A stretch of DNA of 64,000 bases from Lunularia cruciata (lineage: Eukaryota > Streptophyta > Marchantiopsida > Lunulariales > Lunulariaceae). The translations under genes and the position numbers were made by a program. The notes beneath the pieces are model-generated. The model saw nothing but the letters and a program-made list of their open reading frames with translations. It did no database searches and was not told the DNA's origin. Within the stretch, counting starts at the first letter, position 1, and each line of letters starts with the position of its first letter. The stretch spans positions 49,791,001 to 49,855,000 of the forward strand of contig OX419755.1 of assembly GCA_948567375.1 (NCBI GenBank), read 5' to 3'. Shown piece after piece: positions 32,901-42,540 of this stretch.

Positions 32901-35900
32901 AGAGTCTGAAGGTGTACAAAAGAAGGCCTAAACAGACAGTGGCTTCTGATTCTGATACTACAGAAGATGACCCCCAGAAGCAGACTGCAGATGCAGAATC
33001 TCTGAGTGAGACTCCAGAGATGTCAAGAGACAGCATGAATCTTCTGGGCACAGAGCCAAGAAGATCACAGAGAGATAGAAAACCTATTGACCGACTTGGT
33101 TTTCTATCAGAAGAGATGTTAGATAAATCTTACATTTGTCATGAAGATTGTGATCCAGACACTTTACAGCAAGCTATGCTCAGACCAGATTCGAGTCAGT
33201 GGGAGTTGGCTATAGCAGAAGAGAAGAAGTCTCTTCAGACTAATGGTACATGGGTACTAGCTGATTTACCACCAGGTAGGAAAGCAATTGGCTGCAAATG
33301 GGTTTTCAGGGTCAAACGTGGAGCTGAGAATGAGATCCTGAAGTACAAGGCAAGACTTGTTGCAAAGGGCTTCAATCAGAAAGCATCAATAGATTTTTCA
33401 GAAACTTTTGCACCAGTTGCCAGGTATGGATCTATTCGCATGCTTCTAGCTCTTGCAGCAGAGAGAGATTGGGAAGTGGAGCAGTTGGATGTGAAAACAG
33501 CCTTTCTCAATGGAGATTTGAGAGAGACTATTTACATGGATGTTCCAGATGGATATACTGAAGGCAAAGGAAAAGTATGCTTGCTTAAGAAGGCCTTATA
33601 TGGTCTTAAGCAAGCTCCTAGAGCCTGGTATGAGAAACTAGACTCATACTTGAGAGAGCAGGATTTCAAACGAGCAGATTCTGACATGAGTGTGTATACT
33701 AGAGATGATGTATACATAGCTGTATATGTAGATGATCTATTACTGTTGGGGAACAGGGAATCTATCAAAGGAGTGATAGATTTCTTGTGCTCTGTTTTTG
33801 AGATGACTATCCTTGGTCCTGTAAAACTCGTTTTGGGAATCAAAGTGAGCAGAGACAGAGAAGCAGGATGGATCCGAATCAGTCAACCACAGTATGTGAG
33901 ATCCATGCTAGCTAAGTATCAGATGACAGAGGCAAATCCTGTCTCTACACCTCTTGATCTGGGGTGGAAGCACAGCAGAATCATAGATGGGGAGATGAAG
34001 CTCTGTGACAAAGTGTTGTATCAGAGTGCTCTTGGTTCACTAATGTTTATCATGGTCTGTACAAGACCAGATATATGCTATGCAGTGGGAGCACTAGCTA
34101 GATATACTAGCAACCCTGCACAAGCACATTGGAAAGGTATAAAGAGAGTATTCAGGTACTTAAAGGGTACTCCAGATGCGTTCTTGGAGTACAGAAAGCA
34201 AGGGAACATACTTGCTTCTACTCTTGAAGCATATACAGATGCTAGTTGGGGAGATGACACAGATAACAGCAGATCAACTAGTGGATATGTAGTTATGCTT
34301 AGTGGTGGAGCAATCAGTTGGCGTAGTAAACAGCAAACATCTGTTGCTCTGTCTACTACTGAGGCAGAATTTATGGCTGCTTCAAATGCTACTCAAGAAG
34401 TCATTTGGAACAGGAGACTTCTTAAGGAGCTGGGCTTTGAGCAGGAAAGTCCTACTACATTGTACTGTGACAATACAGGAAGTATAGCACTCAGCAAAAA
34501 TCCTGTACATCACCCAAGGACTAAGCACATTGAGATTAGAAGAAGATTTGTAGAGGAGAAAGAAAAGGAGAATGTTGTGAAGTTAGTTTACTGTCCTACA
34601 CAGGAGATGACAGCAGATGTGTTTACAAAAGCACTACCTAAAGATAAACACATGAAATGTGTAGTAGAAATGGGAATAGTCCTAAACTCTCATTAAGTGG
34701 GAGTGTTAAATTAAGTAATCTCGAGTTTAGAGACTTTTTCTTAGAATCAGACAAAATAGACACTGTTCATGGACGAACACTGTTCATGTTCACTGTTCAC
34801 ATACTTTCCATGTGCTGCATGTGTTACATGAGCACTATGGTAGCACACCATTCAGCACACCCTACAGCACACCCTTTAGCACACCTTTCAGTACACTCTT
34901 CTATCTATATAATCCCAGTCAGGAGTTTCTTCTACTGGAGTTGATTTCTACCACTTCCCTTCTGCATTTCGTGAAGTCCTGAGCTGCCTAACACCATCTC
35001 AGGAGTGTTCTGTATTGGAGTTCTGTATCTCAGTATTGGAGACTATTTGTGCTGCGTGAGTGAACTGTCTGTGCTGTCTTTGAAGGCTAGGAGAGAGTTA
35101 AGTACTTCTGTGTGCAATTAGGAGTGTCTACTCTGGTGTGACTAGGAAAGCTGAGTGAGTGCTAAGATGTCTGATACATCAGAAGTCAGAATGCCTGAGA
35201 ATAGACCATCTACTTCAAAGAGCAGGAACAAAGGTTCTCATTTAGGTACCCAATCCGGTAGTGATAGCTTATCTCTTCCTTCTTTGTTGTTTCATGAATT
35301 AAGGTTTCCAGTGTGACATTGGTAATGAATTATCTTAGAGTTCCTTGAGTTTGTTCCTTTAGGAGGGTTCCCCGTCAAGTTTGTCAGCTGTCTAAGTTAC
35401 GCTGGGACATGAGGACTAATTACTCAATGCAGGCGGATGTGGGGGTCCAACGCTGCTAACTCTGTTCAAATCTTCCCTGCAGATATTTACCATCTATGTC
35501 ACACATGGCTCTTAAAATTTTAAGTCAAAGCACGAACAAGGTACGTTGTATCTGGCCATCTACTGCTTGACTTGATACGAGTATTATCATATTAGTGCTT
35601 TGTGGCTATGTCGAGGTGATAATCAGGTAGCTTCCTTGATCCGAGCGGTACCATATAGAATTCGTTGGGACGCTTGTTCCGACTTTGGTTTTTTCAGATT
35701 ATTCACCAATGTAAACCTCTTCTGCACATTGCAGGATCTCCATCCCATGCAGGAGCGTATAATCTCATTAGCTTTCGATGTCGTATCCAATATTCTCGAG
35801 ACTGGACCTGTAAGCCATCCTTACGATCTTGATGCCGCAGTTCATCCAGCACGGGAATGCATATTGCTTCTTGACAACTAAACTGCGACTCAAAAGTCCT

Positions 35901-38900
35901 GGGTTGCTGAAAATTGATTACTCTCATCAGCCGAATATGTATGATATGGTTTTCTAATCAAAAGTACAAAATTGTTTCCTGCTCCATCATGCTGACGTTG
36001 CCTACCTGTGCGTAACCAATCGACTTTTCTATACAGTTCTTGTCGCACTCTGACGACATCTCTCTTGTACAGGGATGGCGGCTTATGGCACCGCACTTTT
36101 CAAGTCTGCTAGAAACTGCAATATTTCCTACCCTGCGGCTAACTGAAAAGGTACTTCCTCCCACACGGTATTTGTGACGCTAAGCTTTTAGAGCAAATTC
36201 TCTTCAGTGCTTTCTAGGTTGGAGAGTCTTCCTTCCGGCCCTAAGCTCAAGTTGCCGTTATTCTGCTTATGTTCAGGCCAGATTATCATGCTAGCTTCAA
36301 ACTTCTCTTGTAAACCTAGAATATATTCTTTTTACAGGACATGGTGGAGTGGGAAGAAGACGAAGACGAGTATCTGAGAAAAAATCTTCCATCGGAAATG
36401 GTACTCAACGTCCTTACACAATTGGCTATGAGCAGTAGAATGACACTCTTTGCTTGCTTTCAGGGGAAATTACTTTTACTCGAATATTACCTGATCAATG
36501 ATGGCTTTGTACTGTGGTCTGGCATTGTGACTCAGAACCATCTGAGAGTATCATACTGACACTTCACGTTGACTGCCAATTACATTGCAACGTTTTGTGG
36601 AGTCCTCCGCTAGCATTGATTGAAGTTATACAATTCTATGAACTGACTGTTTATGTAGGATGAAGCAAGTGGTTGGAAAGAGGACCTCCTAATTCCTCGA
36701 CAAAGTGCAATCAACTTGCTTGGCTTGCTCGCTACATCAAAGGTTTGCCCGTTTCCATGATCAAGTTTCTATATAGTACTCCATCCGTGAACATTACTGT
36801 TGACTGTAATTAGTGCAGTCTACTGCAATGTAGATCTACGTCGTGTTGATCTCTCAGCTGCAGTCTTATGTAGCGCTGAGTAAAACTTTGACCACTGCAC
36901 AGGGTCCTCCGACCACTAGTACCGCAAAGAAGATTGCTGCTATGAAAAGGAAAAAGGCTGGCAAAGGAAAGGGTACAGATGGGCAGGGGACAGCTGGAGA
37001 GCTTCTTGTTCTTCCATTCTTGTCCCAATTCTCCCTACCACCTCCAGAAGCCGCAGCATCATCAGATGTTGTAAGAAAGTACGTATTATCATTCTAAGCG
37101 CGGTGTGAAACATTTTTTCTATGTCACAAGGGAGATATAGAAAATGCCAGAGAATGTCTTGCATGCAACTGTTCAACGCTCGAATTCACGTCCGCTTGCT
37201 TGGTCTGGTTACAATTTCCTCATGCCTCAATTCTTGTTCATCGATCTGTCTGATTATGTAAGCAAATGTAGGCAGTGACAGAACAATCAACTCTTGTAAC
37301 CTCCAAATTGCTTTGCATAGAGGAAACAAATAGTCCTGGTTGATTGGCCTGATACGATATCCGTACCAGAACTGAATAGTCTGTGTTCACTCGTATTTGC
37401 AGTTATTATGGAGCATTAATGGCGTATGGTGGACTCACACAGGTTTGCGGCTCCCCTCGTATGCTGGTGCATGAATCATTTTTAAGTACCGACCATAGTG
37501 CTTAGTGAGTATACAGATACGCTGAGTGTTGACCATATACTGCAAACCTAAAAACTCACCAAATCCGCACTATTTAGGTGTGATGCTAATCTGTCCAGAT
37601 TTTCCTGCTTTTGTTGGATGTTATTTTGCTGTGTTTACTTCTGAATTGTATCAAAGACGGTGCCTCTTCAGCGTCCTTCTTGACCTCTTCCACTCTCGGT
37701 GACCTACTTTCATGACTCGAGTTCTTACGTGGCTCCCTTTACTCTTCCCGTTCACCGCAGTTTCTTAAGACTCAGTCCCCAGACAAAGTGAGCTTCTTGC
37801 TGCAAGAGAGAGTCTTTCCTCTCTACACGTTGGGAACTCCATCTCCTTACGTCCTGGCTAATGCCAATTGGTTGCTTGGCGAGCTAGCTGCTTGCCTGCC
37901 TGAGGTAATGGAACTTTCTTGTTCTACAAATGGCTGGGCTTCGTTTCATTTTCACACTTGGCAGTTCATGTTTCGTTTGATTTTCTGATTACGGAGCTCC
38001 TTTCGCCATGTGTGCTTGATTATGTGAAGTAGGAACTAAATGAAGACGTCTATAATGCTCTACTCAAAGCATTGCTAGCTCCAAATGTGGGGGTCTCTTG
38101 GCGGCCTGTTAGAGCATCAGCAGCTGGAGCGCTATCCACTCTCCTGCAGGTTGTAACCACTCCTGCCGGTATTTCGTTCAAGAAAGTCTGTAGGTATCAA
38201 AGAAGTGCATATGGACAGTGCAAGCTATGTCATCTTAATATTTGTCACCTTAAATCTTTTTGCAATACTTTTTCTTTGCTGTATACCAGATAAAATCAAA
38301 ATCTTTAGTGTCCGGTTATTTTATTGCTGGATGATTGATTTGCTTAAGAGCAAATATGAGCTAGGGTAGACAGCCATGGATAGCTTAACAGCAAGCACCG
38401 AAAGACGAGATCCTGGACCCTAAACATGGCACACCAAGCAGAGCCTTAGGCCAACAGCTTGTAAAGGCGGAAAGAGAGACATGTGGTCCCAGTTCCTCCT
38501 CTAAACTAGATTAGTTCCTGGTTTCTTAGAATTTCTGACATATTTCAATTTCCACCGAAATTAACCTGAGGAGATACCAGGTAATCAAAAATAAGCGCCA
38601 AGTGTACTTTTGTGGAATCATGTATAATATTTGCTGAAGTAACTTTCTCTTGACAGGAGGAATACAAACCTGTACAGTGGCTGCCCTTGCTGCAAGCTGC
38701 GGTGGCAGGAGCCAGGATGGTGGAAGAAGGAGAAGCGACAATTGCTTTGCAGCTGCTAGCCAATGTTGCCGAGGCTGGAGAAGATCATGTAGCACCTCAC
38801 GTACCAGCTATCACCGCTGCTGTGCAAGGAGAAATCTGTCGACATATTCCCCCACATCCAGAACCCTGGCCTCAGGTTTGTAGCAAATACGCTAACATGT

Positions 38901-41900
38901 CCTAGTCTAATTGTCTGCATCAGTATTCTTCTTACAGTCGGCCTTCCTCATTACACTGAACTGATAAATATTTGGATCTCATTCTAGGCAGCTAGAAGAT
39001 TTTGACGCGAAACTAGTACCATCGAGACGATAATCTGAGATATGGTCATATTCACGTTGTCTAGTCAGACAACGGTTCTTTTACACTCGTCATCGTTTGT
39101 CATAGATAAGGATAGAGTACCTGCACCCTACTTTGTCTAATGAACTGCACAAGTGCCCACCCTCCTCTTGGTAAGATTTGTATTAATACTTGTTCCACTT
39201 ATGCGAAGATGGTGGAGCTGGGATTTTCTGCCGTCGCGTCTCTTGCTCAAACATGGGATAGTGCCGAGCCTGAGGAGGATGAGGATGGCGGAAACGCATT
39301 ACAAAATTGGAAGCTAGGTTGTATCACAGTTGCAAACACCTTCGCAGAGCTCTTACAGCGAGCCTGGTTACCCACTTCCTCCGTAAGACAATGTGATTGC
39401 ATCTATATTGGGGTTTATGTTACAGTTTGGATCTAGACTTGACAGGACTACACCTACCTACACCTCGATATCTGCTATGTAATACAACTTGAATCCGAGG
39501 TACCGTACAGTAGCTTGAACCCAATCTGAAATCAAGTGGGTCTTGATTAAATTTAAGCAACACGTATCTCCGCGTGCAGGATGGTTCTACATTAGTGGCC
39601 GCTCCGCCTCCTTCGTGCTTAAATGATGCCTCAACGCTGCTTGCAGCAGTTCTACGGTACACAACAGATTCTACCGTAGGTTCAAGCCTGAAGGTGGAGC
39701 CACTGCTACAAGTTTGGGCCAATTTGATCTCTGAATGGAATGCCTGGGAAGAAGAAGAGGATGAGTCTGTTTTTGAAGCCATTGAGGAAGCTGTTCTTTT
39801 GCACGTGAGTGAACTGTCTGCAACTTCTGTCAGAGTCATGTCTTGTCCAATTCTCTTACGTGGATTTAAACCCGTGTTCAAGTAACGGGTTTTTTGGTTA
39901 TTTCTCAGTGTATGTAGACCATTGCACAGGCCAAGTGAGTAACTGCAAGTGGCGTCATAAGGAAACTGATTGAACCTTATGCGAATGTGCATAGACAAAA
40001 GTCTACCCCCCGTGTGTTGTCTGATTGACGTATCTCAGACACGGTTATCAGTTGTTCCAAGTCGTAGAACTTTTCCCAACAGCAGTATTCATTGTTATAA
40101 CTAGTTCTTCGTCTGCGCGAATTGATTGCTCGATACTAGCTCGTTATTCACGTTATCTCTAGGAACGGCCTTCAATGTTGTCCACGTTTTACCATGACAG
40201 ATGACCGTTTGTACTTCCTATTCTTGTGGTGGGCTGTGGTTCTGAAGCTGTTTAATGCCAAGATCAACGAGTATTACTTCCTTGCCTGATCACTGAAGTT
40301 CTTTGTGTTCAGGGAAGAAGCCCTCTGCGCCACTTTTCTGTTGCAGATGTTCTCCCTGCCCTCTCGGGAAGTGCAGCACCAACTAAATCAATTCTCGAGG
40401 GAATTGTAACGTTTGTAACCTCCGCGATTGAAGGAGCGTATCCTGCCGCTACATGGCGGGCATGCCATTGTACTCATGCAATTCTGCATGCTTCTGCACT
40501 TGCCTTTGAAGGGGAGGAGATATCGAAGGTTCTTGTCAACCGGTTCGTGCAGGCTACGGTTAGGCGCTTGAAGGCTCTAAGCAGTGTCAAAGTAGCCTTA
40601 GCCAAACCCCTTGTTCTTGTAATCGCTACTTGTTATGTTTGCCTTCCCAAAGAAACCGAGCAGGTGCTCAACCTGGAAGATGACAAGAAAACCGATGAGG
40701 ACCCGGGAGATAATTTGCTACTTTGGGGTGATGCATTGGCCATACTATCAGAGACGGAGGCTGATCCTGGTCTCTCTTTAGAGAGCGAGATCAAACTAGC
40801 AGGTACGTAAAGATTTTAGTGGACCGGTGTCGCTTTTTCTTGTTGAAGTTTCCACGGGTCACTGATGAAAGATTTGCATCATGCTAGCTAGAGAATGACG
40901 AGCATCGTCACTCCATCGTCAAACAGCTGTATTTTTCCTCGAGCAAAGACGAGTAAATGATCGGCTTTCCCTTCATGACCGTTGAATCTTGCTTCAAATA
41001 TGTAATCATTATGTTTGCCATGCAGTGATTGCACTCTTGAAGCTCTTGGAGCGATTGATCAGCAAACAGGTAGCTGAAGGATCGAGAGGTTTCCACGTAG
41101 CTCAACATTGTTTCAAGTCTCTTCTTGAATCCGCTGTCGATCTCAAGGAAGTTCAAAACTCATCATCCATTGATGATAGTGACAGTGAAGAGGACGATGA
41201 TGACAGCGACGGAAGTGAAGGAAGTGACGAGGATGAGGACGATGATGGTGACAGCAATTCAGTAAGTCTCGAAGTTCGCAGGTGTTCTACTACCTGCTCT
41301 TGCCCTTTCTCCAGCACAGCTATCCAAATAGTAGTATGCCCCGGGGTCCTTTTTACTCTTCATGTTTTTCGGTATAGTAAATGGAGATAGCGTCCATTTC
41401 CTTTCCATTTACTTCTTCCGACTTCATCGACATATTTGACTTCAATCAAATGCAATCAGTTAGTCGTCATGGATCCGACTCATTCTGATTCCCTGCGACC
41501 TGACTTCGGCATACGTAACCAGGAGCGGATGATAGCCCAGCTTAGTCGGAAATCACGGGCAATCCAGAGTTGCTTCAATGGTTAGTTAGTGGCCACTTGA
41601 CTTCGTATTGATCTCTTGGTGCAGAATTCTGATGATGATGATTCGGAAGAAGAGCATGAAGAAACGGAGGATGAGTTTCTTGTACGGTATGCACGGACTG
41701 CAAGAGAGCTGGAGTTACAGGCGATTGAAGAGGCTGAAGGTGGCCAGGATGAGGATGGCCAGGACATCGAGCTTGGTAAGTCGTGATATCCCGGGAGACC
41801 ACTCCATGTATTTGTATTTCGTTCAACATTCTTTGCGTCCCGACATGAACTACTAACGTTTTCGACTTTTCAATGCAGGAGTACTAGGCTTAGTGAATCC

Positions 41901-42027
41901 CGAACCCCAGGTGATGAATTTTATCAAAGATCATGGCAAGATTTTGATGAATAGACTTCCTTTGTCGGAGGAGCTGATCTCTAGATTCAGAGAGAAGTTC
42001 CCAGATTCAAAGCAGCTCTTTCCATAA
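26941..42027 (+). CDS. Importin-beta family nuclear transport receptor (22 exons, 1127 aa)
   Basis: Exons: 26941-27112, 28213-28388, 28515-28688, 28792-28902, 29206-29283, 29490-29683, 35483-35540, 35735-35809, 36073-36150, 36338-36400, 36659-36742, 36903-37078, 37403-37442, 37761-37904, 38033-38149, 38657-38875, 39209-39382, 39580-39804, 40313-40802, 41026-41261, 41625-41775 and 41879-42027. All are GT-AG and every phase closes. The N terminus is an importin-beta N-terminal domain (VAAATYLKNFLRNHW, residues about 60-75). The rest is helical HEAT/ARM-type repeats (ALMAYGGLTQ, ANANWLLGELAACLPE, WRPVRASAAGALSTLL). Before the C terminus, residues about 990-1060 form a long Asp/Glu/Ser tract, as in the RanBP7/importin-7-8 group. 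Its role would be Ran-dependent import of proteins through nuclear pores; cargo is unknown. Intron 6 (29684-35482) carries a copia element in the same orientation. Confidence 0.9.
29780..29964. repeat. Left copy of 185-bp direct repeat flanking the copia element
   Basis: This piece of importin intron 6 starts TTTAGGTACCCAATCC and ends GACTAATTACTC, directly against the 5' LTR. By eye it is identical to 35241-35425 immediately after the 3' LTR. The two bases before it (CA) equal the last two LTR bases. Confidence 0.95.
29965..30501 (+). repeat. 5' LTR of the copia element
   Basis: It begins TGTTAAATTAAG and ends GGTTCTCA (TG...CA). U3 contains three copies of ACTGTTCA (about 30017-30060) and a 12-bp-period array of AGCACACC (30103, 30115, 30127, 30139, with 30151 as AGTACACT). 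A TATATAA box is at 30167-30173. The last 74 bases are coding: gag starts at 30428 inside the LTR. Confidence 0.93.
30167..30173 (+). promoter_or_regulatory. TATA box of the copia 5' LTR
   Basis: TATATAA lies just downstream of the AGCACACC repeats, about 260 bases ahead of the gag ATG. Transcription would start near 30200, which would define the U3/R border; that start point is inferred. The 3' LTR carries the same box at 34906-34912, pointing into the host gene. Confidence 0.7.
30428..34696 (+). CDS. Copia gag-pol polyprotein, apparently intact (1422 aa)
   Basis: One open frame; I chose the ATG at 30428 because the four upstream codons begin only with GTG. In order it shows: gag of UBN2 type, residues about 35-235 (GKTNYKAWALD, RLQDGEDF); CCHC knuckle CYFCHEKGHIAPLC, about 273-286; protease with WFLDSGATSHIC, about 355-366; integrase zinc region (LWHLRLGH then CIGC) and DDE core (DVVHSDVWG, RLRTDGGREY, AERLNRTL); RT with KALYGLKQAPRAWYE and the catalytic YVDD box (AVYVDDLLLLG); RNase H (TDASWGDD, STTEAEFMAAS, HIEIRRRFVEE). 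All catalytic residues that I can check are present. Gag and pol are fused without frameshift, as in most copia elements. The stop overlaps the polypurine tract. Confidence 0.96.
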   Translation: MSDTSEVRMPENRPSTSKSRNKGSHQVMGPQSPLGLIGELREIEKLGKTNYKAWALDVKSILDSYDCLEFALEAHDIDELETNKEERVKHATTRRFLLRAMEEPARDLVDTYAWSWEIWDKIKSYYTVEKLESSYRVWSAVKNLRLQDGEDFTCYLSKLQKLFKSIKEDGVVLTEKYEINHLLDSLPSSYDSVLVALQVLPVETVTWDYVIHKLLVFSRHKEDKGLKLNEQGDAALFSASSCSRRVPDGRVSKPEQARVSKSGKGISSVDDRTCYFCHEKGHIAPLCPKRGERRERELKKVGKRPQPAKGRTSGSSAYNSEECHELFSDEEGYSAEEPDCGMLAESQLSSNGSGWFLDSGATSHICYQKELFSTLQPLKTPKSVRCGPGILNPVLGIGKVPIAFMGCSGKGYLENVLYVPDYTKNLISVHSLMEHGVDVLFESNRNQCTLKKGELVLGYGTAKGKLFKLMEADCFDSALVAENRNDIHLWHLRLGHLSEQNLYALEKVVEGLKLDPKGKLEFCIGCAEGKARKAPIPKKSSSRASGLLDVVHSDVWGYMTEKSLSGAAYYVSFVDDYSRKSFIYLMKSKDEVLRKFQKFVAMAELQTGRKVKRLRTDGGREYRNEEFLSFLSEKGILLDCTARDSPAQNGVAERLNRTLVDKALAMLQHAKLERKFWGAAISTANFLRNISGTTALQGRIPEECWSGKTPNLSALKVFGCPAYVHIPKEQRRKFTKKAERMLFLGYEEGLKGYLLYNPKSGQIIRSRDVLFDELRTWSENSDELQKQADQFDQPDQSIFPSCRVSFSEQSSEEQSLPEADGSPKESLKVYKRRPKQTVASDSDTTEDDPQKQTADAESLSETPEMSRDSMNLLGTEPRRSQRDRKPIDRLGFLSEEMLDKSYICHEDCDPDTLQQAMLRPDSSQWELAIAEEKKSLQTNGTWVLADLPPGRKAIGCKWVFRVKRGAENEILKYKARLVAKGFNQKASIDFSETFAPVARYGSIRMLLALAAERDWEVEQLDVKTAFLNGDLRETIYMDVPDGYTEGKGKVCLLKKALYGLKQAPRAWYEKLDSYLREQDFKRADSDMSVYTRDDVYIAVYVDDLLLLGNRESIKGVIDFLCSVFEMTILGPVKLVLGIKVSRDREAGWIRISQPQYVRSMLAKYQMTEANPVSTPLDLGWKHSRIIDGEMKLCDKVLYQSALGSLMFIMVCTRPDICYAVGALARYTSNPAQAHWKGIKRVFRYLKGTPDAFLEYRKQGNILASTLEAYTDASWGDDTDNSRSTSGYVVMLSGGAISWRSKQQTSVALSTTEAEFMAASNATQEVIWNRRLLKELGFEQESPTTLYCDNTGSIALSKNPVHHPRTKHIEIRRRFVEEKEKENVVKLVYCPTQEMTADVFTKALPKDKHMKCVVEMGIVLNSH
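30505..30518 (+). promoter_or_regulatory. Primer-binding site matching the anticodon arm of initiator tRNA-Met
   Basis: GGTTATGGGCCCAC starts three bases after the 5' LTR and is a 14-base complement of the initiator tRNA-Met anticodon region (GUGGGCCCAUAACC, which includes the CAU anticodon). It does not match the tRNA 3' end, so priming by a cleaved half-tRNA is implied, as established for Drosophila copia and yeast Ty5. The site lies within gag codons 26-31. Confidence 0.85.
34695..34703 (+). promoter_or_regulatory. Polypurine tract of the copia element
   Basis: AAGTGGGAG abuts the 3' LTR start at 34704 and overlaps the gag-pol stop (34694-34696). It would prime plus-strand DNA synthesis. 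Confidence 0.8.
34704..35240 (+). repeat. 3' LTR of the copia element
   Basis: It has the same 537-bp length and, by eye, the same sequence as 29965-30501, including the duplicated gag start. Its gag start (ATG 35167) would read through the LTR end into importin intron sequence and stop after about 45 codons. Confidence 0.93.
35241..35425. repeat. Right copy of 185-bp direct repeat flanking the copia element
   Basis: An exact match, by eye, to 29780-29964. The base after it (35426) begins AATGCAGGCGG, which would be the continuation of the original uninterrupted intron. Confidence 0.95.
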
Positions 42028-42540
42028 CGATGACCCGAGCACTCTATATTTGAACCTAATACGGATTGTGAACTTCAATGAGGGAATTTTCACAAGAGGG
42101 CGTGAATAAGTTTCCTCTCTTACCGAACTTTCACGCCCTCTCTTACAAGGGCGGTGAGAAAGTTCATATGTGGCCATTCCAGTTTTGGTTCTTCATAGGG
42201 ATATTGGTTTTAGTCCATCTAATGTTGGAACTGCTAGTGAAGGCAGTTCCCGCTGACAATAATCAGGAGTTCTTGAGCACAGGATATTCTAATTCAAGAT
42301 ACATACAGTTAACGGAACCCCCCACTCCTGATCCAAGTGAACTCAAATCTACTCTGTACACTAAACAGCTAACAACCCCTTTCAAAATGGCGTGGATGAT
42401 AAGCATATGTTCATCCGTTCTATATCTTCATCCCCTTCTACGCGGAGCATCCAGGAGTACGTTGGCGTTCCTTGGTGGTCTTGGTCTCATTCATTAGGGC
42501 AAATGCACCACTGCATCTAAGTGGCAGTACTTTCAATTTA
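42028..42540 (+). other. 3' flank of the importin gene with inverted repeat and small ORF
   Basis: Fifty bases after the importin stop an ATG at 42078 opens a 139-codon frame with one hydrophobic stretch (FWFFIGILVLVHLMLELLV). It lacks a recognisable domain and lies where the importin 3' untranslated region is expected, so chance is likely. Inside it is a perfect 11-bp inverted repeat, AGAGGGCGTGA (42095-42105) and TCACGCCCTCT (42131-42141). Confidence 0.35.

Larger units (their letters stand above)
29965..35240 (+). mobile_element. Complete Ty1/copia LTR retrotransposon in importin intron 6
   Basis: A 5276-bp element with 537-bp LTRs (29965-30501 and 34704-35240) that look identical, one uninterrupted gag-pol frame, a primer site, and a polypurine tract touching the 3' LTR. 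Domain order gag-protease-integrase-RT-RNase H defines Ty1/copia. No stop or frameshift is seen, so it is structurally competent and young. It lies between importin exons 6 and 7 in the sense orientation, so its LTR promoter and any polyadenylation signal could act on the host transcript. The flank is a 185-bp duplication, not a 5-bp one. Confidence 0.95.
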
